Positions 1-5,811 of a stretch of 10,452 bases of DNA are shown here, piece after piece. The translations under genes were made by a program, and so were the position numbers. Under the pieces are notes generated by a model that ran no database searches, was not told where the DNA came from, and worked only from the letters and a program-made list of their open reading frames with translations. Within the stretch, counting starts at the first letter, position 1. Each line of letters opens with the position of its first letter. Origin of the DNA: CAZHMB01 sp964533515 (lineage in GTDB: Archaea; Nanobdellota; Nanobdellia; Pacearchaeales; GW2011-AR1); the NCBI GenBank assembly GCA_964533515.1, contig CAZHMB010000020.1, positions 1 to 10,452 of the forward strand, written 5' to 3'.

Positions 1-34
1 TTTCATCTAAGAAATTTGTATTTTTTACTTTCAT
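1..34 (-). CDS. possible start of a divergent gene, cut by window edge
   Basis: On the minus strand an ATG at 34-32 opens a frame of 11 complete codons that runs off the window (MKVKNTNFLDE). It would be transcribed divergently from the AbrB-like gene. A TATA-like stretch that reads acceptably on both strands (65-72) lies about 34 bases upstream, leaving room for a leader of roughly 8 bases. Eleven codons are far too few to recognise a family, and the frame could be chance. The support is only the geometry: divergent position, shared promoter and an operator-like palindrome between TATA and start. Confidence 0.25.
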   Translation of the reverse strand, partial: MKVKNTNFLDE

Positions 35-42
35 TTTTAACG

Positions 43-54
43 CATTAATTAATG
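43..54. promoter_or_regulatory. 12-bp perfect palindrome, possible operator
   Basis: CATTAATTAATG is a perfect palindrome. A near copy with one changed base, CACTAATTAATG, sits at 81-92. The two centres are 38 bp apart and lie about 20 and 18 bp either side of the TATA-like box at 65-72. This arrangement suits a dimeric repressor that blocks TBP/TFB access. The adjacent AbrB-like protein is the obvious candidate for binding it (inference); AT-rich DNA makes short palindromes fairly common, so this is tentative. Confidence 0.4.
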
Positions 55-64
55 TGATGTATTC

Positions 65-72
65 TATTTAAA
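65..72. promoter_or_regulatory. TATA-like box, possibly bidirectional
   Basis: TATTTAAA, centred about 29 bases before the ATG at 97, fits an archaeal TATA box for the AbrB-like gene with a leaderless or nearly leaderless transcript. Its reverse complement, TTTAAATA, is also TATA-like and could serve the putative divergent start at 34. Confidence 0.45.
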
Positions 73-80
73 CATTACTA

Positions 81-92
81 CACTAATTAATG
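81..92. promoter_or_regulatory. imperfect palindrome, second copy of operator-like site
   Basis: CACTAATTAATG differs by one base from the perfect palindrome at 43-54. It falls between the TATA-like box and the ATG at 97, where a bound protein would cover the transcription start. Autoregulation by the AbrB-like product is inferred, not shown. Confidence 0.4.
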
Positions 93-96
93 TATT

Positions 97-273
97 ATGG
101 TAAATGTTAAATTGCAAAAGAGAATTTCAAAACAAGGAAGGAATAACTATGTTACTTATGTGATTACAATTCCTAAGATTATTATTGAATCTATTTCTGA
201 ATTGTCTTCAACAGAAAATTTTGAAATAAAAGTTGAAAAGGGAAAGATAATCTTATCCCCTCTGAAGAGATAA
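97..273 (+). CDS. AbrB/SpoVT/MazE-like small DNA-binding protein
   Basis: This 58-residue protein (MVNVKLQKRISKQGRNN...IILSPLKR) has the layout of the SpoVT-AbrB swapped-hairpin fold. A first strand (about 2-10, KLQKRIS) is followed by a second strand ending in the family's Ile-Pro-Lys turn (about 24-28, VITIPKI), a short helix, and the closing beta pair 'EIKVEKGKIILSP' at about 43-56. Such proteins dimerise and bind palindromic operators; many are antitoxins (VapB, MazE), others are stand-alone regulators. No toxin gene follows: the next gene is rnhB after 90 bases, so it looks like an orphan regulator. The start is fixed by a TATA-like box about 29 bases upstream and by the lack of any in-frame alternative covering the first strand. 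The family call rests on pattern, not on an alignment. Confidence 0.75.
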   Translation: MVNVKLQKRISKQGRNNYVTYVITIPKIIIESISELSSTENFEIKVEKGKIILSPLKR

Positions 274-284
274 TCTCTTTTTTT
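266..284 (+). terminator. hairpin plus T7 tract after the AbrB-like gene
   Basis: AGAGATAATCTCT (266-278) is palindromic around a single central base, and a run of seven T (278-284) follows. Archaeal termination depends mainly on the T run. The site overlaps the last codons of the AbrB-like gene and separates it from rnhB, which has its own TATA-like box. Confidence 0.5.
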
Positions 285-332
285 AACAATTAAGAAACTT
301 TGATTAATTCGATCACTACAGTACCACCATCA

Positions 333-342
333 CTTTTAAAAA
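333..342 (+). promoter_or_regulatory. TATA-like box of rnhB
   Basis: CTTTTAAAAA is centred 26 bases before the rnhB ATG at 364, the usual archaeal TATA-to-start distance. The predicted transcript starts at or within a few bases of the start codon. No Shine-Dalgarno sequence is present, which agrees with leaderless translation. Confidence 0.5.
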
Positions 343-363
343 CTCCCCGAACTTTTTCATCTT

Positions 364-1056
364 ATGACAGACCTTATTTTAGGAATTGATGATGCTGGTC
401 GTGGACCGGTGATTGGTCCGATGATTCTTGCTGGTTGTTTAATTGAAAAAAGTAAGGCTAGAGAATTATCTAAACTTGGTGTCAAAGATTCTAAACAACT
501 TACTCAAAAAAGAAGGGAGTTTCTCGAGGGAGAAATAAAAGAAAGTGCTGAGGACATTGAAGTCTCTGTTTGTTCTCCTAAGGAAATTGATTCATGGAAT
601 GATAAAGGTTTGAAATTGAATGAACTTGAAGCAGAGCATTGTGCGAAGATAATTGATAAATTGAATTCAAGATTATTGGAAAAGAATAAAACGAAAAAGA
701 AAGTAAAAGTTATTCTTGATTGTCCATCGGTGAGTCTTGTCAAATGGAGGGACTTTTTGATGACGAAGATAAAAGAGTTGTCGAATCTTGATATCTCATG
801 TGAACATAAAGCAGATGTAAATCATCCTGCGGTTGCGGCCGCTTCCGTTTTGGCGAAATGTCAAAGGGAAAGGGAAATGGGAAAGCTGAGAAAAAAGTAT
901 GGCGATAAAATTGGGAGTGGTTATACTTCAGATACTCTTTCAGTTGAATTTTTGAAAAAGAATCATCATAAGTTTAAAGACGACGGAATTTTTAGGAAGT
1001 CTTGGGAAACATGGAAGAGGATTGCTGGTCAAGAAGGGCAGAGGAAGTTGGTGTAG
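364..1056 (+). CDS. rnhB: ribonuclease HII
   Basis: This 230-residue enzyme cuts the RNA strand of RNA-DNA hybrids, removing primers and ribonucleotides misincorporated in DNA. The N-terminal signature reads GIDDAGRGPVIGPM (7-20), followed by KDSKQLT (41-47), the third acidic residue in VILDCPS (D119) and the fourth in the HKADVNHPAVAAASVLAK block (D151). The archaeal GSGYTSD motif (184-190) and FRKSW-TW (210-217) complete the family pattern, and the length is normal for archaeal RNase HII. One oddity: the second catalytic position, normally Glu in GIDEAGRG, is Asp here (D10). It keeps the charge but shortens the side chain. The gene stands alone behind its own TATA-like box and is followed by a GC-rich hairpin island. 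The start is set by the motif lying only seven residues in. Confidence 0.96.
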   Translation: MTDLILGIDDAGRGPVIGPMILAGCLIEKSKARELSKLGVKDSKQLTQKRREFLEGEIKESAEDIEVSVCSPKEIDSWNDKGLKLNELEAEHCAKIIDKLNSRLLEKNKTKKKVKVILDCPSVSLVKWRDFLMTKIKELSNLDISCEHKADVNHPAVAAASVLAKCQREREMGKLRKKYGDKIGSGYTSDTLSVEFLKKNHHKFKDDGIFRKSWETWKRIAGQEGQRKLV

Positions 1057-1067
1057 ATTGTGGAAGT

Positions 1068-1127
1068 GCTCGCTCCGCGTCAGCCATTCGGCAAGACGCT
1101 TCGCTCAACTGCAGTCGCCTTCGGCGA
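1068..1127. repeat. GC-rich hairpin island (possible dispersed extragenic element)
   Basis: This 60-base stretch is about 65 percent G+C in surroundings of roughly one third. It holds two stem-loops. At 1077-1099, GCGTC pairs with GACGC around an inner GCC/GGC stem and an ATTC loop. At 1115-1127, TCGCC pairs with GGCGA around a TTC loop. A CTGCAG palindrome lies just before the second. It begins 12 bases after the rnhB stop. No frame through it looks coding. It may be a REP-like repeated element or a structured 3' end of the rnhB mRNA; only one copy is visible here, so 'repeat' is inference. Confidence 0.4.
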
Positions 1128-1213
1128 AATTAATGGAGAAAATTTTATGTTAGGTTCTGAAGTTTAATCAAGCTTAGTTTAGAATTTTCTATTGTATTTT
1201 CACTAACGCAATC
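1128..1213. other. AT-rich intergenic region before the SMC gene
   Basis: The interval between the hairpin island and the SMC promoter is AT-rich, with only very short frames (for example six codons from the ATG at 1133). No tRNA, hairpin or coding gene was recognised in it. Confidence 0.5.
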
Positions 1214-1221
1214 CTTAAAAA
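1214..1221 (+). promoter_or_regulatory. TATA-like box of the SMC gene
   Basis: CTTAAAAA is centred about 26 bases before the SMC ATG at 1243. The spacing matches that at rnhB and the peptidase gene and again predicts a leaderless mRNA. No Shine-Dalgarno sequence is seen. Confidence 0.45.
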
Positions 1222-1242
1222 TCCTTTTCTCTTTTACAATTC

Positions 1243-4104
1243 ATGGTACATGTTAAAAAATTGGTGATGCAAGGCTTCAAAAGTTTTGTCAAAAAAACAG
1301 AGATTCCTTTCACGACGGGCATTAATGTTATTCTCGGGCCGAACGGTTCTGGGAAAAGTAACGTTTCAGATGCTTTGTGTTTTGTTCTTGGACGATTGAG
1401 TATCAAGTCTATGCGAGCAGCCAAAGCAAAGAACTTAATTTTTTTGGGAAGCAAGGCTGCGAGCCCGGCGAAAGAAGCTATAGTTGAAATAATTTTTGAT
1501 AACGAGGATAACGGTTTTTCAATTCAGGACAAAGAGGTTGCTATAAAAAGAATTGTTAGAAGAAACGGTCAGAGCATTTACAAGATTAATGGGCAGACGA
1601 AAACAAGGCAGGATGTTCTTGCGTTGTTGGCGCAGGCCGGAATTGATCCCAACGGTTTTAATATTATTCTCCAAGGGGAGATTCAGAATTTTGTTAGCAT
1701 GCATACTGAGGAAAGAAGAAAAATTATAGAGGAGGTTTCGGGAATTTCTATTTATGAATCTCGGAAGAAGAGATCCATTCGTGAGTTGGAGAAGACAGAA
1801 GAGAAGCTGAAGGAGGTTGGGGCAATTTTAAGAGAGAGGACGAGTTATTTGAATAATCTTGAGAAGGAAAGGCAACAGGCGTTAAGGTTTCAGAAGTTGC
1901 AGAAGGATGAAAAAAAGTTTAAAGCGAGTATAATTGGTTTTGATTTGAATAAGAAGAGGAGAAATTTGAAAGGAATTGAAGAGGAGATTGAGAAAAGAAA
2001 AAAAGATGTTGAGAAGATTAAGAAGTCTATTAGTGAAACGAAGTTGAAAATTAAGAATATTGAATCTGGAATTTCTGAAATTAATAAAAAAATTCAAGAG
2101 TCCGCGGGCGTTGAACAAGAAAATTTAAACACTGAGATAGCTGACTTAAGGGCGGATTTGGCTGGTTTGGATGTTAGAAGAGAAAATTCAGAAGTTAAAA
2201 TTAGGGAAATCCAAAAACAAAAAGAAAGTTTAGAAGAAAAGATTTCAGAGTATGAAATTCAGATAAGAGAGATTGGAGTTGCTTCGCCAGTTCTTAAAAA
2301 TAAAGAAAAAGAACTTACCGCGAAGAAGAATATCTTGGAAGAGCTTGAGGAGAAGAGGAAAAAGTTTTATGTTACGCGTTCTGAATTGAAATCTTTGAAA
2401 GAAAGATTGGAAGATAAGAAGATTGTTTTGTCGAGGCAAAAATCTGAATCGGATCTTTTAGTTGAGCAGATTGAAGCTTTGGAGAAAGAACTTTCAGATA
2501 GGAATACTACTGCTGAGAAAGTAGCTGATTTGAAAAATTCTCTTGAGGAAAAGAAAAGTCTTTTGGAAGGTTATGACGTTAAACAGAAAATGCTTGAAAG
2601 GGAATTGAATCAAGCAGAGTTTGGCATTTCATCTCAGGAAGAAATTATCTCTAAGATCAAAGGTATGGATATTTGTCCTTTATGTAAAAGTAAAATAACT
2701 GAAGAACATATTAAAAATATTAGAAGTGAGATTGATCCGCGAGTTGAGAAATTGCAAAAACAAAAGGAGACTTTTAGAAAAGGAATAGAATCCATAAGTA
2801 AGAAAGTTGAAAATTTGAAGGATGAGATTAAAGATGTTTCATTAGAGATTTCTAGTAAGGAATCTGATTTATTGAAGATTTCAGAGATTAATCAAAAGAA
2901 AAAACAAATTGGTTCTATGAATTATTCTATTAAAGAACTTGGATGGGAGATCTCTGTTTTGGAAAATAAGCGGAAGAATCTTGAAAAGAATTTTGATGAG
3001 AATTCAGATATTGAAAGAAGATATGAGGAAGTGAGAATAGAGGTTCAGGAGATTTCTTTGATGGCTGATGAGAATTTGGAATCCGAAGTTAGTTATAAGA
3101 AAAGAGATTTGGAGAGGAGTAAGTCAAGTTTGAAGCAGTTGAATATCGAAGGGAAAAACTTCCATGAGGATTTGAAAGAACTTGTTGAGAAGATTTCAGG
3201 AAAGCAAAATATGCTTGAGAAAAAGAATAAGCAGGAGGAAGAATTGAATGAGAGGTTCCATAAAATGATTTCTCAGAGAGATGAATTGCAGAGAGAAACT
3301 AGGGATAATGAGATTTTGCTTTCGCAAAAACAGGATTCTATGAGGGCAGTTGAAGAAGGAATTAATAATATTAAAATTGATAAAGCGAGAGTTGGGGCTG
3401 AAGTTTCAAGTTTGGAAGCCGAAATGTTAGAGTTTCATGGTGTTGAGATAATTGGAAGTAGAGATAGGGGAAATTTGGTTGAGAAGTTGGAGAAGATTCA
3501 AGATATCTTGTTGCGGATTGGAAGTGTGAATCTTCGTTCATTGGAGGTTTATGATTCTGTAAAGAAAGAATATGATTCTATTCATGGCAGGATGGAAACG
3601 ATTTCAAAGGAGAAGGAAAGTATATTGAAGATTGTTCATGAGATTGATATTAAGAAAAAGAAGGTTTTCTTGAAGACACTTGATGAGTTGAATGATACTT
3701 TTACAAGGAATTTTGCGCAGCTTTCTACGAAAGGGCAAGTTACTTTGGAATTGGAAAATAGGAAAGATCCTTTTGATGGCGGTGTTGGGATTATTGTTAA
3801 GACAGGACATGGAAAATATTTTGATGTTACATCTTTGTCTGGAGGAGAGCAGACGCTTGTTGCTTTGTCTTTGATCTTCGCGATTCAAGAATTGAATCCG
3901 TATGCGTTTTATATTCTCGATGAAATTGATGCGGCCTTGGATAAAAGAAATTCAAATCGTTTGGCGGGATTGTTGCAGAAATATATGCAGCAAGGACAAT
4001 ATATAGTAATCACGCACAATGATGAAGTGATTTCGAACGCCACAAATTTATTTGGTATAAGTATGTTTGACGGAGTCAGTAAGTTGATAAGTTTGAAGGT
4101 TTGA
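1243..4104 (+). CDS. smc: SMC-family ATPase with Rad50-like zinc hook in place of the hinge
   Basis: This 953-residue protein is built like an SMC: N-terminal ATPase half, long coiled coil out, turn, coiled coil back, C-terminal ATPase half. Walker A is GPNGSGKS (32-39), followed by the SMC-type R-loop region (KSMRAAKAKNLIF, 55-67) and the Q-loop with Q144 in FNIILQGEIQNF. The C half has IGSVNLRS, the signature LSGGEQ (865-870), Walker B ending ILDEID with D893/E894, and the D-loop AALD. These are chromosomal SMC features, not Rad50 ones. The middle, however, has no globular hinge of about 150 residues. Heptad-rich coil runs to DICPLCKSKITEEH, with C478 and C481 at the exact midpoint, much like the Rad50 hook that dimerises by sharing one zinc ion. 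The absence of the hinge explains most of the shortfall from the usual 1150-1200 residues. The expected role is ATP-driven DNA tethering or loop formation in chromosome organisation. No ScpA/ScpB partner gene is in the window. Confidence 0.9.
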   Translation: MVHVKKLVMQGFKSFVKKTEIPFTTGINVILGPNGSGKSNVSDALCFVLGRLSIKSMRAAKAKNLIFLGSKAASPAKEAIVEIIFDNEDNGFSIQDKEVAIKRIVRRNGQSIYKINGQTKTRQDVLALLAQAGIDPNGFNIILQGEIQNFVSMHTEERRKIIEEVSGISIYESRKKRSIRELEKTEEKLKEVGAILRERTSYLNNLEKERQQALRFQKLQKDEKKFKASIIGFDLNKKRRNLKGIEEEIEKRKKDVEKIKKSISETKLKIKNIESGISEINKKIQESAGVEQENLNTEIADLRADLAGLDVRRENSEVKIREIQKQKESLEEKISEYEIQIREIGVASPVLKNKEKELTAKKNILEELEEKRKKFYVTRSELKSLKERLEDKKIVLSRQKSESDLLVEQIEALEKELSDRNTTAEKVADLKNSLEEKKSLLEGYDVKQKMLERELNQAEFGISSQEEIISKIKGMDICPLCKSKITEEHIKNIRSEIDPRVEKLQKQKETFRKGIESISKKVENLKDEIKDVSLEISSKESDLLKISEINQKKKQIGSMNYSIKELGWEISVLENKRKNLEKNFDENSDIERRYEEVRIEVQEISLMADENLESEVSYKKRDLERSKSSLKQLNIEGKNFHEDLKELVEKISGKQNMLEKKNKQEEELNERFHKMISQRDELQRETRDNEILLSQKQDSMRAVEEGINNIKIDKARVGAEVSSLEAEMLEFHGVEIIGSRDRGNLVEKLEKIQDILLRIGSVNLRSLEVYDSVKKEYDSIHGRMETISKEKESILKIVHEIDIKKKKVFLKTLDELNDTFTRNFAQLSTKGQVTLELENRKDPFDGGVGIIVKTGHGKYFDVTSLSGGEQTLVALSLIFAIQELNPYAFYILDEIDAALDKRNSNRLAGLLQKYMQQGQYIVITHNDEVISNATNLFGISMFDGVSKLISLKV

Positions 4105-4105
4105 T

Positions 4106-4465
4106 TTATTCTCTAGGCGGGAATATTTCTGGAGAATATTCTTCTTTTAATAATTCCGCAGTTTCTTTGGCCCTATCCAATGTTTTTTGGAAAGCAAGTC
4201 TCCGGTTTTCTTCGCTATCTGGAAAGGCATCCCATGCTTGGAAATTATTTTTCCTTTCTCTCCTTTCTTCCATCAGTAAAGTTTTGTTTAAGACTCTTGC
4301 ACGGCCTTCGTAGAGAGTATCATCGGCTTGGGGTGTGCCCATCCCCTGGTTTTTACCAAGAATCAAATATGATAGATTTATCTTGTAATCTATTAGAACT
4401 TCGGGAGTTTTTGGGTTTTGGAGTTCTCTTTCAATATGTAATGTTGGGGGTCTGAAATTTGTCAT
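4106..4465 (-). CDS. uncharacterised 119-residue charged protein, last gene of a three-gene cluster
   Basis: I do not recognise this protein. It begins MTNFRPPTLHIERELQNPK, has a short hydrophobic stretch (about residues 29-36, INLSYLIL) and ends in a highly charged, probably helical half (about 60-110) rich in Glu, Arg and Lys, finishing SPEIFPPRE. It has no signal peptide, membrane segment or cysteines, so a soluble cytosolic protein is likely. The start is well supported: GGAGAT at 4480-4475 precedes the ATG by nine bases and overlaps the stop codon of the 57-residue gene upstream. This is a classic layout for translational coupling. Its stop is one base from the convergent SMC stop. The tight spacing to two other unknown genes suggests a shared complex or pathway (inference). 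Confidence 0.7.
   Translation of the reverse strand: MTNFRPPTLHIERELQNPKTPEVLIDYKINLSYLILGKNQGMGTPQADDTLYEGRARVLNKTLLMEERRERKNNFQAWDAFPDSEENRRLAFQKTLDRAKETAELLKEEYSPEIFPPRE
4121..4148 (+). terminator. possible terminator of the SMC gene inside the convergent gene
   Basis: GAATATT (4121-4127) pairs with AATATTC (4135-4141) across a seven-base loop, and the T-rich stretch TTCTTTT follows. It lies 17 bases past the SMC stop, within the last codons of the convergent 119-residue gene, where little other space for a terminator exists. Confidence 0.35.
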
Positions 4466-4478
4466 TTTTTATTTATCT
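4460..4478. repeat. 19-base direct repeat, copy 1, over a start codon
   Basis: TGTCATTTTTTATTTATCT is identical to 4641-4659. On the minus strand each copy holds the end of the upstream gene, a short A-rich spacer and ATGACA, the first two codons of the next gene. Two exact 19-base copies 181 bases apart at equivalent places suggest a duplicated initiation region or strong selection on the junction. Confidence 0.7.
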
Positions 4479-4646
4479 CCTTGGTCTTCTTGTGATTATT
4501 GTACGCTTTGGATCTATTCTGCAACAATCTTCAAAAGATTTAAAGAAATCATTCATGGCCAATTCTCTTTCTAAGGTATCTCCATCTTGGTGGGCTGGAG
4601 GGTCCAAATCATGGTCTGGGAAATAATCCGTGTCGTAATCTGTCAT
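4473..4646 (-). CDS. uncharacterised 57-residue protein, middle gene of the cluster
   Basis: A 58-codon frame (MTDYDTDYFPDHDLDPP...ITRRPRR) fills the gap between the two larger genes of the cluster. The first half is very acidic (eight Asp in the first 25 residues) and rich in Pro, Tyr and His. A short helix-like middle, LERELAMNDFFKSF (25-38), leads to a CC pair (41-42) and a basic tail ending RRPRR. No family is recognised. Its ATG follows the stop of the gene upstream after only three bases, and its own TAA is part of the ribosome-binding sequence of the gene downstream, so all three are probably read from one mRNA. The polarised charge suggests a protein- or nucleic-acid-contacting adaptor, but that is speculation. 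The case for coding is the tight packing and start context rather than homology. Confidence 0.6.
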   Translation of the reverse strand: MTDYDTDYFPDHDLDPPAHQDGDTLERELAMNDFFKSFEDCCRIDPKRTIITRRPRR

Positions 4647-4659
4647 TTTTTATTTATCT
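4641..4659. repeat. 19-base direct repeat, copy 2, over a start codon
   Basis: Second exact copy of TGTCATTTTTTATTTATCT (first at 4460-4478). On the minus strand it carries the end of the large membrane-protein gene (codons GAT AAA TAA), three A and the ATGACA start of the 57-residue gene. Confidence 0.7.
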
Positions 4660-5687
4660 TTTAATCTTATGGGGATTCCCCTTATATCATAAAGGTTATT
4701 TGATTCAGGAACATCAAATCTTCCTTCTTTCACTTCTGCAAGAGCATTGGCCCCCATCTGGGCTGCTTTCCATCTGAGAATTTCCCTTGAGTCAAGATAA
4801 TCTGTGGAGGGATTCCCTTGCCGAGCATAAATGTAAAGACCTTCTGGTTGAGTAACTAATTCTAGAGTTTTACCCCGGGATTCTATGAATTTTTCTGCAG
4901 AATATAAGTTGTAATCATATACTTGAACTCTTCCACCTTTCTTTAAGATTCCTTGTTTGTTTTGAGCCCTAAATTCGTCGGTTAATCTTGTTAGCCTTCT
5001 TCTAGTATCTACTCTTTCTTGGTGGGTTTCCCTTCCCTTTTTAGTAATGCGGCCCCAATATTCTTCTGGAGACTGAATAAGTCCTACTTCTTCTGAAGAA
5101 ATTCTTTTACCGGTTTCCACATCAAAAATATTATATAAATGTCTTTCAGAAGCATCTATTGGAGACCCCTTTCCTAAGACATGAAGAAGTTGTCCTTCTT
5201 GTCTTTCAACTTTTCTGTCATAGATTATTCTGTCTCTCCTTAACTCTTCTACTTCTTGATCAAATCTTTTTGTTTTTCTTCTTCTTTCTCTTATTGAAGG
5301 TCTGAGTTCGTTTCCCAATACCCACAAACCGATGGGAGATAATATTACTGTTGCGCAAAAGAGGGCCCCCATAGCGAGGCTTCCTTGCAATGGATCTTTT
5401 TCTCTAAATGTTTCCTCAGATAAAAGTTTTCCAGAAGAGGTGTCATACTGAGCTTTATGAAAATCTTGTGAAATACTAAAGAAGCCCTCTCCGAATTTTT
5501 TCCAATAAACTTGGGCCCCATTTTCCCGCCAGTTGACGAATGACAAATTAACTTCTTCGGCAGAAGGTTCAATCCCTTGTTGAGCTAGTAGGCCTCTTTG
5601 TAAATCCCAATCTTTAGAAGCCTCCATTCTTTTTAGTTCTAGAGGTTTTATTTTTCTTTCATATACTGTGCAAGGTTCTTCTGTCAT
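4650..5687 (-). CDS. uncharacterised single-pass membrane protein, first gene of the cluster
   Basis: This 345-residue protein is not recognised. From the ATG at 5687 it has an N-terminal region of about 100 residues rich in aromatics (NWRENGAQVYWKKFGEGFF). One clear membrane segment follows (about 101-126, LAMGALFCATVILSPIGLWVLG) and then a strongly basic stretch (RPSIRERRRKTKR). The remainder is a soluble part of about 210 residues with a charged helical region (about 130-165) and a C-terminal domain ending GIPIRLKDK. By the positive-inside rule the C-terminal part is cytosolic. The last 40 residues (KAAQMGANALAEVK...YDIRGIPIRLK) vaguely recall the 'GAnA...GtpV' pattern of YbjQ-type domains, too weak to use. 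The start is chosen because GGTGAT (5702-5697) sits nine bases before the ATG and because the other two cluster genes also begin ATGACA. A TTG at 5750 would add 21 residues. Confidence 0.75.
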   Translation of the reverse strand: MTEEPCTVYERKIKPLELKRMEASKDWDLQRGLLAQQGIEPSAEEVNLSFVNWRENGAQVYWKKFGEGFFSISQDFHKAQYDTSSGKLLSEETFREKDPLQGSLAMGALFCATVILSPIGLWVLGNELRPSIRERRRKTKRFDQEVEELRRDRIIYDRKVERQEGQLLHVLGKGSPIDASERHLYNIFDVETGKRISSEEVGLIQSPEEYWGRITKKGRETHQERVDTRRRLTRLTDEFRAQNKQGILKKGGRVQVYDYNLYSAEKFIESRGKTLELVTQPEGLYIYARQGNPSTDYLDSREILRWKAAQMGANALAEVKEGRFDVPESNNLYDIRGIPIRLKDK

Positions 5688-5696
5688 CTTCAATAA

Positions 5697-5704
5697 ATCA
5701 CCCC
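5697..5704 (-). promoter_or_regulatory. ribosome binding site deciding the start at 5687
   Basis: On the minus strand GGGGTGAT lies nine bases before the ATG at 5687. Its GGTGAT matches the complement of the archaeal 16S rRNA 3' end. This is one of only two strong Shine-Dalgarno matches in the window and favours the ATG over the TTG at 5750. Confidence 0.55.
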
Positions 5705-5754
5705 TTTCCTCATTTAAATTATTTTCCGCCACCAACCACCCCGCCGCCAATTGA

Positions 5755-5811
5755 TTATGAAAGAAGAAAAGAAGAAAATAAATAAAAAAAAGAAAAAAAT
5801 TAAAAATTTAA
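5755..5811 (-). terminator. long T-rich tract downstream of the surface-protein gene
   Basis: Directly after the TAA of the surface-protein gene the minus strand is almost pure pyrimidine, with T runs of seven and nine. Archaeal transcription termination is driven by such T tracts with aCPSF1/FttA, so this should end most transcripts of what is probably a highly expressed gene. It separates that gene from the three-gene cluster downstream. Confidence 0.6.

Noticed and set aside
97..273. Antitoxin of a type II toxin-antitoxin pair
   Set aside because: The AbrB-like fold fits VapB or MazE, but no PIN-domain or MazF-like gene follows; the next gene is rnhB after a terminator.
1068..1127. tRNA or other known structured RNA
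   Set aside because: The GC-rich hairpins do not form a cloverleaf, and no T-loop GTTCRA-type motif or acceptor pairing was found.
1243..4104. Assignment of the SMC-like protein as Rad50
   Set aside because: The zinc hook suggests Rad50, but both ATPase halves carry SMC-type sequence (GFKSF, FNIILQGEI, LSGGEQTLVALSLIFAI) and no Mre11 gene is adjacent.
4101..4455. Two plus-strand frames (70 and 91 codons) over the 119-residue gene
   Set aside because: They are antisense to a better supported gene that has a ribosome binding site and a coupled start; their protein sequences show no domain features.
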